The position numbers and the translations under genes are program-made. Below the pieces are notes generated by a model. That model made no database searches, was not told where the DNA came from, and saw only the letters and a list, made by a program, of their open reading frames with translations. From contig VTPC01007526.1 of NCBI GenBank assembly GCA_011009095.1, positions 1 through 64,000 of the forward strand: a stretch of DNA of 64,000 bases, read 5' to 3'. Numbering within the stretch: the stretch's first letter is position 1; every line of letters begins with the position of its first letter. Positions 45,073 through 56,000 of this stretch are shown piece after piece. The stretch is from Ignelater luminosus (lineage: Eukaryota; Arthropoda; Insecta; Coleoptera; Elateridae).

Positions 45073-46287
45073 AAATATTCCTAATTGTCATGTGAGATTG
45101 GTATGCATGAAGTGCTCTTCAAACCTACGTTCTGGCCTTTTAAGAGAGAAAGAGAAGCAGTACTATCCCAATGGTAATAATTTTTCTCATGCTGAATTTT
45201 TATATTTTTTTTTATTTGCTATAACTTTTGCAAGTAGCTTGTACCATTGGCGGCCTGTTATAAGGACCCAAGGAGCTACCACAAAATTGTTATTTTATAA
45301 ATATAAATATACTGAATAAGTGGCGACCTGTTAAATATTTGAATTCCTTTTTCAAAAATTGATTCGCATGTAGTTTTGTTGCTATCATATGCTATTCGAT
45401 AATCTGTAGCTGTTCTAGTTCCGTACTGATGTATTTCATTATTTTGTATAAAAACGTCATTGAAATATGTCGGTGCTGTTTTCTTAATAACTTTATGAAT
45501 AAAAATTAGAAGATTTTGAATAATTCTTCATCGTACCGGTATGAAATTCAAAGTATTATGTAAGTGTTCAATTGATGTATATCTATTAGATCTTGTAATG
45601 ACACTCATTCCGCGATTTTGTAGCCTTGGCAGCCTCTGGCTGAGTGTCGCCCACCATAAAGAAGACAGCTACAATAATCAAAATACGGTTATTATTTACG
45701 CTATGCCCGTTTTGAAACTTACGGTGAACTGTGAACGTAACATGTGAGCTTTTAAAAAAAATCTTTTTCTACCTATTCTGTGGAAGAAAAGATCAAAATA
45801 AAAGAACTCGGAATACCTCTGCCTGGTTTAGATATTTCGAAAACACAGGGTGTCTCTACTTTGAAATCCAGTTCTAAAGGACGAATCAGAAAATTTAATA
45901 GAAATGTTTATTCCAAAAAAAAGGTTTGCAATGTTGTACTTAAACATTTTTATACCCCCCGCCTCCCCACATTGAAGCACAAAGCCAAGGCTCTATCACC
46001 ACACAATATCACGAGCCGCCACTGGCTTGTAACCATGTAAAGTTTATTGTTTTAATTATGAATTAGCATAGTGGAAACCAAAATTGGCTGTAGTTGATTA
46101 TAATTATAACTCAAGTCATTTATGTTTTTTTGCAAGGGACAAGTTGGTATTATTTGGTGTGCGTACAGAATTTTATAGTAGTCTTTATAATACTCACCAA
46201 TAAAATATTACTCTGTTAATAATTACTTTGATGTTTGTTTCAGATTCTACTGAAAATTACTGTGATCAACTAGTTGGACATTGTTGA
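45073..46287 (+). CDS. candidate 3' exons of an unidentified host gene
   Basis: Exon 45073-45173 lies between TTTTTAG and GTAATA and encodes NIPNCHVRLVCMKCSSNLRS then GLLREKEKQYYPN. Its last base plus exon 46244-46287 (after TTTGTTTCAG) gives DSTENYCDQLVGHC and a TGA stop in phase. The matching phases and clean sites support a real transcript. The hAT copy at 45245-46025 sits exactly inside this intron, as expected for tolerated insertions. The upstream exon and start are not identified; the CMKC may be half of a zinc site. I do not recognise the family. Confidence 0.35.
45245..46025. mobile_element. hAT-type element carrying the LINE fragment, copy 2 (inverted)
   Basis: Left end CATTGGCGGCCTGTTATAAG; right end on the minus strand CAGTGGCGGCTCGTGATATT. 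The flanking octamers GCTTGTAC and GCTTGTAA differ at one base. Much of the interior is the reverse complement of 29000-29720 in copy 1, including the AATACTTTGAATTTCATACC segment, but the nested MITE and mariner of copy 1 are absent. It therefore shows the state before those insertions. Confidence 0.85.
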
Positions 46288-47290
46288 ATTATGTTATGTC
46301 TAGTGATTCAAAATCAGACAAAAAAAAAATAATTTGATTAGTAATTATAGTAGATTTATAAGCTTTGTCCAGACTCATTGTTTCTGTTCACTATGATTTA
46401 GTTACTTTAGCACACTAATATGATAGTTTACATTAGAGAGCCTTGATATGATATTGTATTTAATATTTTAATGATTTAATGTAATTTATTGTTAAACATA
46501 CAAAAACTATAGCTTAAGAATTGACATTTTCGTCGCAAATAAATACTACTGTCTGCTGTTGTTTTATTGCCGTTCCCATTAAAACAGTTTGCAGGTTCTT
46601 TTAGAAGAAAGTGCTGTCTACCACAGGAATAAGTTATTAAGCTATTACATTAAGAAGTCAAGTTTACTTAATTCTAACTAAAAGCAAACACTTGCTTCTT
46701 AATCAGTTCAGTTTTACTTGAAGCATTTTGACTAAAAGCAAACTTAATTCTAAGCAGAGGTGGAAGCTGTAAGCAGAAAGCTACCTGTAAGCATAAGCAT
46801 TATAAAATAAACTTAAGCAAAAGATTCTAGTAGATCCTCTTACTGGCCTCTTCAAGCAGGAACATGCAATGTGATTTACTTTCTGCAATGTGCTCTAGTT
46901 TGTAGTGTATACCTGGAAGCTAAGGTCCTGTTTCATCTATGTGTGCATCACAGAAAGGAATGTGCTTTTCACTTTTTCTTTTAAAACTTGTCTATGCTAT
47001 TTGTATAGTGTATATATTGTACATTTCACATTTGGTTTTGTTAAGGAAAGATGTTGGTTTCATTCTCAGCTATCTTCAATTTAAAATCTAATCTATGTTG
47101 TGCAACAGAAATTCCTCAATAAAAATCTGTAGTATCTGACTTGAATAGTCTATTCCCGCCCAAGGAATTGTACCACTTTTGTATAAAAAAAGATTATTTC
47201 TGTATTGTTTGCATCATCTTCCAACTAGGCTGTTACTCTGGGGTTGGTGGGCTGTTGTGTGATTTCACTGCGTGCCAGTGAGCTTGGCTA
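46288..47290. other. non-coding stretch
   Basis: Presumed 3' flank of the candidate gene, then AT-rich sequence with repeated AAGCA/TAAGC motifs (46620-46840) that may be an old MITE. Nothing firm. Confidence 0.35.
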
Positions 47291-50200
47291 AGGGGCATTC
47301 ACATATTACGTCATCACCAAAAGTCATTTTTCAAAGGGTGGGTAGGTCAAATAATATTTTGGTCATCAAGCTGCTGGGGTGGGTGGGTCACTTCATCATC
47401 AAACACATAATTATATAAAAAATACCGAGAAAAAAATACCATATCAAATAAAATTTAATTCAAGTAGAATATAAAAAATATTTCATTGATAAAGCATCAA
47501 TTTCCAGTGTCATCCTCATAGATGGGTTGCATCCAAGCCTCCATATCTTCAATTATCTGAACTCCGCCCTCATCAATGCTGCTAACAACTTCAGTCTCGA
47601 TCTCTTCTTCAGCCAATTCAAAAATCGTTGCAAGATTCTTGTGGATTTTCCCATGCTTGGTCAGGCTAGCTTTGCGGAAGAAATACTTCTTGCACACTGG
47701 GCATATAAGTTTTTGCAATTCGGGAATCACCGACGGGCAGTAATAATCGTTTGGACATGGTTTGACTGGAACCAAGGAAGCGTTTTGGAGCCTTTGCGAA
47801 ATGTCGAGGAACCGGCCGTCCATATTTTCCTGAGAACAGGCTTCTAGACCATACAAGCCATGGCGGAACATGACTGGAGCTGGCAAAAATCCGTCTTCCA
47901 AGTACAGGCGCAAACGGGAAATCATAGGACTGCAGCACGATTCATCCTGACATTTCACTACTTGCAGACAATATTTTGACTGAAGAATGTGGCGGTCCCG
48001 CCACAGAACGTCGTTGCCCTCTGTGCTTTCCGATGCTGCTGTTGATGCCGGGGGTACGTACTGTGCAATTACTTCGAAACCATCAATGACCGTCCTGTCC
48101 CAAACTTCCGCAAGGATTCTCCCTGCTGCTTCAAAGTTTTTCTTCTCGAGAACTTTGTCGATGGTTCGACCTCGTGCATTCAAATGAGTTCCACAAACAT
48201 CGTGAGGAATGATGAGCCTGCAGAGATCCCGTGACAACGGTGCCATCCTTCTCTCGACAGGATTCCTTACACTTTGATGAGGTGCGTTGGTGCACACGAA
48301 CATGGCGTCCAAGTCCAGCATTTTGAAGGATTTTACCGCAGCTTGTAAAACCTTCTCGTTTCTTGGCGCTTCGTCTGGACCACCGTCCGAGAAAACCACA
48401 AGCACTGGTTTGATCCTGTTGTTGGACCAAAAATAATCTCGCATCTTGTGATGCAAGTATTTAATCAGATCTTGGCGGTGGGTTTCTGCAGTACTTGAGT
48501 CGATGGCGCCTCCTCGAATTGAAATGCAAGTGGGGCCTGAGTAGGATACTTTACAATCCTTGAAGCACAGGACGCCAATAACCGACGGAGTTAGTTTTAG
48601 TCCTTTAGCGATTGGATAGTCGTGTCCGGCATTAGAATTTGACGTTCATAGCGCATCAGAATTGGTGCTTGCTTTTGAGCAGCGGGGAGGCCCAAAGGAA
48701 CACGAGCTTTGTCGTCAACAGAAAGCACGTTTACAGCTTGTGGTCCTAGCAACTCCGCCAAATCCCGAATGTGCTTGATTTGACCCGCGCAGAAGTGTGT
48801 ATCCTCGTGTTCTTTTCGCAAACTGTTACTCGGTCGAATAAGTTTCACTGGAACTGTGTTCACGTGTCTTCTTCCGTCTTTCGTACTGACGTTTCTTGGT
48901 ATTAATCTGTAATACAACGCAGTTCTGGAAATGTAACCTGAAAAAATAATATTATTATTATTATGATAAATTGAATGCTACAAAAACAAAAGATTATTTG
49001 CCTTGGTCTTTTAAACCAGCCAAGAGCTCATCGACAGTTTTCGCGCATTTTAAAATCTCGCTCCTGCGGCGGTCATCAGCGGAGGCTCCATAGTAAACCA
49101 GGTTCAAGATCGCTTCCTGAAGACCTTCTTGCTCTTTCTCTATTGGTGGCCGGCCACGTTTCGGCTTCCCCCAATTTCTGCTGCGCCTTCCTCAAATTTT
49201 CAGCTCGATTCAGTTTTTGAGTGAGCTCCTTTAACTTCAGTCTGTCTTGGTGTAGTTCGTGCTTCTGGTCATCCTTTGCAAATCCGGTACTGACGAAGTC
49301 TTGTAGCTTCTTGATCTTCAAAGTCAGATCTGCGATTTCTGACTTCAAGCGATTCTGGACGGGTGTATTCGTGGACGTCGGTGGTTTCGATGGCAGTTCT
49401 TCAACTTCAACTTCCTTTGCCTGCTCCACATTGTTTGAAGATGTTGGAGGTTGTGTAGTAGCGACAGTTTTTGATGATCTTACTGGTTCACTGGTCGCTG
49501 TTGTCTTGGTGCTCGTCGTCGCAGATTTGAAGATCCATTTTTGCAAGGAAGTCGGGCAGTTGCTCTGGTTTTTCAGGGCTATGATCATCTCCAATATGAT
49601 CTGGTCATGGTTGTTTTCACTCTACCATGTAAGCAACCTCGAATGCCAATTATGACCTGAAAAAGTAATACCACCGTAACACAATGGTGCTGTACATATT
49701 TATTTAATAATGAAATTAATGCTCACTTTTATCAACTTTGTTCCAGGCTTCCCTTAAATTCTTCCAGTCTTCATCCTGTTTCCCCATCTTAGATTCGATC
49801 CACAGACTTTAATCCACACTGTCTGTCGGTTTTAAGCACCTGAAAATATAAGATTTAAGTCCAATAAAGTTATGACCCATCAAATGACAACAATTTGAAG
49901 TCGCTTACTTACCGCAAACTCAGGAAACAAACCTCCCAAGAGTGATGCTGGTTTTTAAAAAAACCTTTGGTTTTAATTTCACAACATTTAACGTCAAGTT
50001 TAAAGTTAATTTGATTGTGAAATATATTTTTAAACATGGATGACGATTCCCACACGCGATACCGATACCGGATGTAGCGCAACAGTCCATGGTTGTCGCT
50101 TTTACAGCTCGATTACATTCGTAGGCAAGCGCAGCCATCGTTTTGCGAGATTTTCCGCTTCAAAATTCAAATTCGAAATTCAAAGTCGTGAGGCGCGGAT

Positions 50201-50342
50201 CCTGCGGGGAAAACACGAAATTATGTCGAACAAAATATTACGGTCATAACTGCTGGGTGGGTGGGTGGATGCGTAATACATTGTCATCAAAACCAAAAGT
50301 AGGGTGGATTCCCCCTTGATGACATAATATGTGAATGCCCCC
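47291..50342. mobile_element. 3.05 kb DNA transposon of unassigned superfamily
   Basis: Left end AGGGGCATTCACATATTACG; right end on the minus strand GGGGGCATTCACATATTATG, with the similarity continuing into CATCA. TA lies outside both ends (47289-47290, 50343-50344). Just inside, both ends carry GGGTGGGT / ACTTTTGGT motifs. The GC content of the interior is markedly above its surroundings. It encodes one gene on the minus strand (47497-49787). I cannot match the TIR/TSD and protein combination to a named superfamily. Confidence 0.85.
47497..49787 (-). pseudogene. DDE-like transposase with AT-hook, coiled coil and C2H2 finger; recently broken
   Basis: Exon 1 starts at 49787 (MGKQDEDWKNLREAWNKVD) and splices at GTGAGC to an exon from about 49655. 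That exon has a TAG after LLTW, a Ser/Thr-rich linker, a coiled coil (SEIADLTLKIKKLQDF), KRGRPP (AT-hook-like, reached after a 1-nt frameshift near 49160) and ends DQ. A likely GC-AG intron leads to 48940, where GYISRTALYYRLIPR begins. Catalytic candidates follow: VLSVDDKARVPLGLP, then (after a frameshift near 48640) HDYPIAKGLKL, VLVVFSDGGPDEAPRN and NPVERRMAPLSRDLCRLIIP. A C2H2 finger (CPVC..12..H...H) is near the C-terminus. Only one stop and two frameshifts break about 680 codons. The DDE reading is inferred from spacing of conserved-looking acidic motifs. Confidence 0.75.
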
Positions 50343-50740
50343 TATATTACGTAACTGAAATGGAAAGTAATTTAGTCTAATGCTGAAGGCCCTAAAAATG
50401 TATGCAACTCGCATTGTGGTGGTATTCCCATCTCTCTTACACTAATTGTTTTATTTGGATGCTAAAAGGTTTCTGTTTAAAATTCCAACAATTATAACTT
50501 TTTTGCCTAATATTTATTTATAAACAGTATAGGGTAGGTGGGGGCAAGAGTACGCAGTTTTCACGGAAAAGCTCATTGCTCGAGAAAGATTATTGTTAAA
50601 GGAATGTAATTAGTAAGTCTGTCCCCTAACTTTCTTTACTATCTTATGATAGTTTTTGCAATTATATACCTTTCTTCTTACTAAACACATTGACCGTTTT
50701 TATAACTCTGCACATGAGAACTCTTGCCCCATTACATGGG
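50343..50740. other. non-coding stretch
   Basis: No gene or repeat recognised. Confidence 0.4.
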
Positions 50741-51040
50741 TCGCAGCCCGAGCTGGTGTCACTGAAGATGGCTTTTCGAGTCCGCAGCCTAAGAAGGGGC
50801 CACCGAAGGTGACCCATTTGAGTGGATAACCCGAGCTAGGACCACCGAAGGTGGCTCATTCCAGTCCGCAGTCCGTACAGCTAGAGCGGGGGCCAGCAAA
50901 GGTGGCTCATTCGACAACTCAGCCCGAGAATAGTTTAGATAAATCATAGAAATGATTGATTCTATGGAGATGCGACGTTAGAAGGCAGGTACGATGGGGG
51001 AAAAGCTTGCAGAAGATGTCCGCCCGCGTCCATCTCTAGT
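50741..51040. repeat. satellite monomers related to the 2.3-4.2 kb array
   Basis: 50741-50935 holds four degenerate units with CCACCGAAGGTGGCTCATT and CCGCAGCCCGAG. 50960-51030 has GATTCTATGGAGATGCGAC, GGCAGGTACGATGGGGG and TTGCAGAAGATGT, matching the monomer end and start at 4110-4180. The CGAAGGTGACCC motif also occurs at 4040-4055. Confidence 0.65.
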
Positions 51041-51247
51041 CTTTTAATTAATTGTTGAAGAGGACTATCTGCTTTCTTTATTCTTGATTTGGCACGTGAC
51101 ATATAGCTTTTATTTATGGAAATACACTAAAAGTATCTAATGAGCCATATTCTTCAACATATGCTGCTAAATGAATTAATTGTGTAGGTTATGTGAAACA
51201 TGTTCTCCATAAATTGAAAATATTTTACAAAATACAATAACAGCTTG

Positions 51248-51713
51248 TCAGCATAGTTGGCGTTTTCCTTGTGTTGTGATAAGGAAGGACTTGCTAATAT
51301 AGTGATAGCTACATGTCAAGTTAAGTCTAAATTCTGTAGCTTTCCATAGTTTCTTAATAAACTGTTTAGGAACGGTGTTTCGAAGGGAATTGAGTGTTTC
51401 ACTTATTTGGTTTACAACTTTTTCTGGTAACCTGTCCACGTCCTTTTACTGTTAATACGAATGATTTTGCAGGTGCATCGCATATTAAGGCTCTAAAGGA
51501 TACAGGTATAGGATTACTGTTGATGCCATTTTTGTATCTATTTTTGATTAAATTGGACAATTCATCTAGAAATTGCTTTAAAAATTCATTGGGATCGTGT
51601 GGTTTTTCCTTATCAAAAAATGCGCCAATTACAAATACTTTATGAACTTCTATTGTCACATAAAATAGGCCATAAGCAGATATTTGAGGATTTTGATAAT
51701 GGTACTCTATCAA
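51248..51713 (-). pseudogene. TNP2-like (CACTA-type?) transposase fragment
   Basis: The minus strand reads YHYQNPQISAYGLFYVTIEV, FFDKEKPHDPNEFLKQFLDE, PVSFRALICDAPAKSFVLT and then, after a shift, LPEKVVNQISETLNSLRNTV and WKATEFR. The ICDAPAKSF and WKATEFR blocks recur in transposase-domain proteins of insects and cnidarians that I associate with TNP2/CACTA-like elements. Superfamily placement is tentative; the remnant nature is clear. Confidence 0.55.
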
Positions 51714-51839
51714 TGTTAACCATTAATTCAATTTTAATTACTAGTATTGCTGTTGATCACGTGTGGAATGGCGTTGTTCAAACCAAAACGGATTCTACTG
51801 TCTTTTATTTTGCTAATATTCTTTTATAGTAAGATTTAA

Positions 51840-52640
51840 TTAGATGTGGTTGTAGAACTCTATCTCTTTCTCCTTTTATACGCCTATCAGCTTTTGAAAT
51901 AGGATCGTGTGTTTCCCAATTACTGCCAATTATATCAATTGCATTATCGTGCCATTTAGTATTGTAAAGTTTCTCATCACTACAAATTCAAAACTTTCTT
52001 TGCCTTTTTTTTCAAATATTTAGTATTTTTCATTTTGTCAACTGACTTTATTATCCTAATTTTTCCTTACCGTCTCAGTAGTTCTCATACCAGATTCGGC
52101 AAGTTTAGCAAGTAAATCGCAACTTATAAAAAAGTTATCAAAACGTAACTGATGCTTTGATGTTTCCGAGCTTCTTGTTATAATATCCATCATTGTAATT
52201 ATCACAGGTGTGTCAAGAGGTTCACCGGAATAATTTGTTTCTTTTCGCTTATCAAGTACCATAAAATAGAGATAATCGCCATTTGCACACAGACACTATA
52301 TTTTATATTCGAAACGGATTGGTTTTCCTCTTATAAACAGTTTTGCACTATGTCGACCATAAAAGGGTACCATAGATTGATCTATGCTTAGTAATTCATG
52401 AAAAATCTGAAACTAAGATATTGTTGTTCAAAAGGAAATAAAGTGGAACAGTTTTACCCATCTTATCACCTTGCGCTAGATTTAGTCTTTGGGGTTGCAT
52501 GTTTCAGTCAAGTTTTGTATACTCTGTAGATGCTTTCATTTGAGTAAAACGCTTACCAATAATAACATTCTTTAGTTGAATATTATTAATTGCTTTTTTC
52601 TTGTTTTTTTCCGAAGAAACTGCACCTTGTAGCCAGGGAA
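51840..52640 (-). pseudogene. piggyBac-type transposase remnant
   Basis: Minus-strand motifs in order: MVPFYGRHSAKLFIRGKPIR then FEYKI near 52310-52380, ANGDYLYFMVLDKRKETNYS near 52240-52300, QLRFDNFFISCDLLAKLAES and GMRTTETVRKN at 52056-52160, then HDNAIDIIGSNWETHDPISK and RVLQPHLIKSYYK at 51845-51950. This is the DDE_Tnp_1_7 series, with stops and shifts. The CGGKP/FDNFF blocks hold the family's catalytic aspartates. Confidence 0.82.
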
Positions 52641-52736
52641 TTCGATAAACAACGTTTTAAAGTATTAAAAATTACCAAGAAAAATCCAGTCTTCTCCACA
52701 AAAATTTTTATTAAAATTAATACATAAATTATAATT

Positions 52737-52790
52737 GCTCGCTACATGTTTCGGTTAAATCTAATTAGTTTTTAACCATCCTCAGGCGAA
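52737..52790 (-). ncRNA. hammerhead-ribozyme-like motif
   Basis: On the minus strand TTCGC is followed by CTGAGGA (matching CUGANGA), a T, a stem GGTTAAA...TTTAACC with an 11-base loop, GAAA, a minimal stem III (ACATGT), GTA and GCGAG, which pairs back to TTCGC as stem I. Predicted cleavage is after the GTA at 52743. One unpaired T (52778) between CTGAGGA and stem II departs from the consensus. Hammerheads occur in Penelope-like and other retroelements, so this may be a fragment of one. Confidence 0.4.
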
Positions 52791-52832
52791 TAAAAATTTC
52801 AAAAAAAACATACATACCATAGAACTTCTTTG

Positions 52833-53018
52833 TCAGTATTTGTTAAATATAACTAAAGCATCTATTTCCTCTTGGGATTTTAATGGCAATCCAACAGAAG
52901 TATTTGGCGAATGAGCACTGGTAACTACAACTAGAGCTTTCTTGTTACGTAAGGGTATAATCGTATTGCTTTGCCCTTGAATGTGTAACAGTAGTTCAAA
53001 TAATTTGTCAAAAAACAC
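52833..53018 (-). pseudogene. transposon-associated ORF fragment (DUF4806-like end)
   Basis: Reads ALVVVTSAHSPNTSVGLPLK then SQEEIDAL, resembling the end of DUF4806-type domains in transposon-linked insect proteins. No complete domain. Confidence 0.3.
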
Positions 53019-53034
53019 TACAACTAAATCTGAT

Positions 53035-53160
53035 TAGTTATAAGTCCTTGCTGGCCATAATAACTACGGTAGAATTGGATTAACTTCGAGAATGGATTTT
53101 TTAGCACAGCCCCACAGCCGTAAATCCAAATTGGTTTAAAGACTGCCTGGTAGATCAATC
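53035..53160 (-). pseudogene. jockey-like LINE reverse-transcriptase scrap
   Basis: The minus strand encodes IYQAVFKPIWIYGCGAVLKN, resembling the LKPIWTYGIQLWG motif near the end of jockey-clade reverse transcriptases. Only about 40 codons remain. Confidence 0.5.
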
Positions 53161-53169
53161 TTTTGGAAC

Positions 53170-53440
53170 CCAGGTTTAGTTGTTAGCCAGCACATTTTTC
53201 TTCTTTTTGTGTCTAGTTTGCTTAGCTTTTTGCTTTACATGGTGTTTCCAATTTAAATTTCCAAATTTAAAGACATTTTTATTAGTAGGTATGCGATGTG
53301 TACAAAGTTTTTTTGTTTGTCCTTTTTTTCTGCCGCCATCCCTGTTCTTTGCTGTGCAGAAGAAGGTTCCTACCCTTTCGAGAAACTCCTTGTCTGTTAC
53401 AGTATTGAAGCGCTTTCGAATTGCCTCTGTAAATTGAATA
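53170..53440 (-). pseudogene. transposon-type ORF fragment
   Basis: The minus strand reads FTEAIRKRFNTVTDKEFLER then VGTFFCTAKNRDGGRKKGQ and a lysine-rich tail. The KDRDGGR-type motif is familiar from uncharacterised insect transposon proteins. It may be the N-terminal partner of 52833-53018, split by the LINE scrap. Confidence 0.35.
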
Positions 53441-53444
53441 TTAC

Positions 53445-54155
53445 AATTAACCCCTTAACATCCACTTACGTTATAATACATAGTTTGTTGCATACTAACG
53501 TAAAATCTTGTTTATTTGTCTATGTTTTTCACTCGTAAACAAGACATTATGCTTTTGCTGCGTTGAAAGGCTAATCATTACAAAAAGCAAAAAGAATCGA
53601 GAAAGTTATAAGGAATAACTAGTGAAAATTGTCATTGAGTAACCCAAACACTTGTTACCCTTCTCATATATTTTGAACATTAGTGTTCTAAAATGCAATA
53701 TTAAAGCATTCTACCGTTGTTGTCAGAAGACGAGACAGGAAAGACTTGACGATGAATCAGTGCTTCTAACACTTGTTTGCTTTATTAAAGTAGTATCACC
53801 GAATGACCGGGATTGTACTGTAATACAAACATTAGCCACTCCGTTCGCGTCTTTTCGGTTAAACGCTCGTATTCTTCTTATGCTCTCTGTATTCCGCTCT
53901 CTTATCCTAACCTCTTCCCGCGTCGTTGCATCCTTCTCCTAGCCCTTCTCATCTCTGCTCTTTTTCTAAGCAGCTCCCTCGTCCACTACGGTACGCTTTT
54001 AGAAAAATCCCTTCCTCGGCGGCATCGTCTCCCTACACGCTGCTATTTATTGAATCATCTGACTTTTTCGCTTTCGCTTCTATGCTAACCCCCTCGTCGT
54101 CTCTCAGAAGTACTAAATCTCTTTTTCTTTAAATTTCTCCCAATCTTCCCTGTTA
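53445..54155. other. pyrimidine-rich stretch
   Basis: 53860-54150 is strongly C/T-rich on the plus strand, so several frames are open by composition. No protein domain is readable on either strand. Confidence 0.4.
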
Positions 54156-55425
54156 CTATCGCGTATTCCTAGTATCTTCTTCTCTGTTCGCATCTAATTT
54201 TCTACTAGAGACTAGGCCTGTTGCCAAAACTTTCATCGACTGATAACGTAGATGTGCCAATCGTTCATGCCAAAGTTCGGTTTGGTCAGTCAAAATTGCT
54301 ATACTTGCCATATGATCGGTCTGACCTAAGCAGTATGTATATTCCATTTTGCTGAGAAGCTGTTGCGATTACAGAATTTGAATTAAGTTTAATTTGCCCT
54401 ATTTGTAATCGTGGAACCTTTGTTATTAAAAATTACTGACTTTCCATTATTAGTTATTAATTGGCTGACCGTTAATAACAAATTCAGCTTTACATCAGGG
54501 ACATGGGCAACATTATCAACTATAAAATCAAGTGTGATACTGACAGGTATTTTTGCAGAACCTTTACCATGATGTTCGAGCCAGTTTGCGATACTGATAT
54601 TGCGGTTATTTTCAGATACATAATTTTCTAGCAAAGTCCTGACTTCTCAGTCAATGAACCAATCGTTACACGAAAACTTAGATACATATTTACATGGGGC
54701 AATGACATTACTTTTTTTTTTGTTGTTGAATGCTTTTGAGTACAAGCATTGCTTTATGTCGATAGTTATGACATGCATAGGACCGAGGACCTTGAGATTT
54801 TTCTTGAACTGTCTGATTTGTAAGAAAACACTGTATCATTACTATCTGCAGTAGGTTCTTGTATTAAACTCTTAATACAATCTTGCAACAATAAGGTTTT
54901 AACAAATTCGGCAGTTGTTTTTTGATTGGAACCTTGAATACCTCAAATTAAAGGTTTAAACTGTTCGGGAAGTTCGCCTAATATGATACCGTCCATCGCA
55001 ATATCCCTTAATGTCTCATACATCTTTTCAAGTTGCTCTGCTATTCCAAGAACATATACGATATAATCTTGAATACTTAGAATTAAATTTCACTTTAAAT
55101 AAACTTGAGTACAAAGTAACCAACCGCATGGTACCTTTATCTTCAAATGTGTTTTCCAACATTGTCCACGTTTCGTTTGCCGTTCTAGCTTTCTTTAATT
55201 CGGAGCAAATATTTGGCTTAATGGACATGTTGATCTTTGCTGGCGTTCGCATATCAGTGTCGGAGTCAATGTCTTTGTGCTCAATGCATTTCCATAAGCA
55301 ATTACATAATCTAATTACAATTTTATTAACATCCGTAAAAATCTGTTTTTTCAAATCACTATCGATTACACCTTCACAGTGTTTTACACAGTTTTTCCAT
55401 TTTTCTGGAGTAACAGTTTCTAAAC
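54156..55425 (-). pseudogene. Ty1/copia retrotransposon gag-protease remnant
   Basis: Minus-strand order matches a copia polyprotein. 55028-55354 is gag (LWKCIEHKDIDSDT, then KKARTANETWTMLENTFEDK). 54389-54634 is the protease flank (VDNVAHVPDVKLNLLLTVSQ). 54156-54347 is the GAG-pre-integrase (LWHERLAHLRYQSMKVL). Frames are broken, the zinc knuckle is not seen, and integrase, RT and LTRs are absent here. It is distinct from the copia end at 27597-28122, though they could be from one family. Confidence 0.78.
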
Positions 55426-56000
55426 CTTCCTCCCATACTGCGAGTACAGATCATCGGAATATCCGTTCTTCCCGATATTAGAATCGTAATATATCTTTGT
55501 GATAGCCCAAACGCATTCTATGGGATTATAATGGGGATTATAATGGTAGTGGTGTGGAGGAATCCGCAAAACCTGACGTCCAGAATCCCCAATAAGTTCA
55601 TCCACTAAGTACGACTTTGGGGGCTTATTGCCGGTGGTCACTTTCAGAAGTTCTGTTTTAAGTGCCGTTGGTGGAAAGGGGATTTCTGTTAACCATGCTT
55701 TAACATTATCTTTTCTCCAAGATCAAGTGGGAGTTTTCTCCTTCAAAGCCGAATGATATGAAGCATTGTCCAACACAATGACGGCTGGTTCTTCCAAGCA
55801 AGATTTTTCTTGCAACCATTTATGGAACAAATCAGACGTCATGTTATCACGGTAATCATCAGATTGCTTTGTGGATGCAAAGATGATTCCAGCTTCCTCC
55901 ACAAAACCATTTTCACCTCCGGCATGTAAAATTCCAAAACGTTTGCCTTCTCCAGCGTATGATGTTTTACAGGAATTTGTTGTTTTGCCACGTATGTCGG
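55420..56000 (-). pseudogene. IS630/Tc1-superfamily DDE transposase C-terminal part
   Basis: The minus strand reads GKRFGILHAGGENGFVEEAG, IIFASTKQSDDYRDNMTSDL, VIVLDNASYHSALKEK (second D) and, at the end, IPPHHYHYNPHYNPIECVWA (catalytic E in NPIE). One stop lies after EKTPT. The N-terminal DNA-binding part may be the duplicated segment at 56282-56700. Confidence 0.7.

Noticed and set aside
49221..49655. 144-codon plus-strand open frame
   Set aside because: It is antisense to the transposase coiled-coil exon, which has clear motifs and splice context on the minus strand.
53813..54132. Ser/Leu/Pro-rich plus-strand ORFs
   Set aside because: Caused by a pyrimidine-rich tract; no domain, no splice or promoter context.
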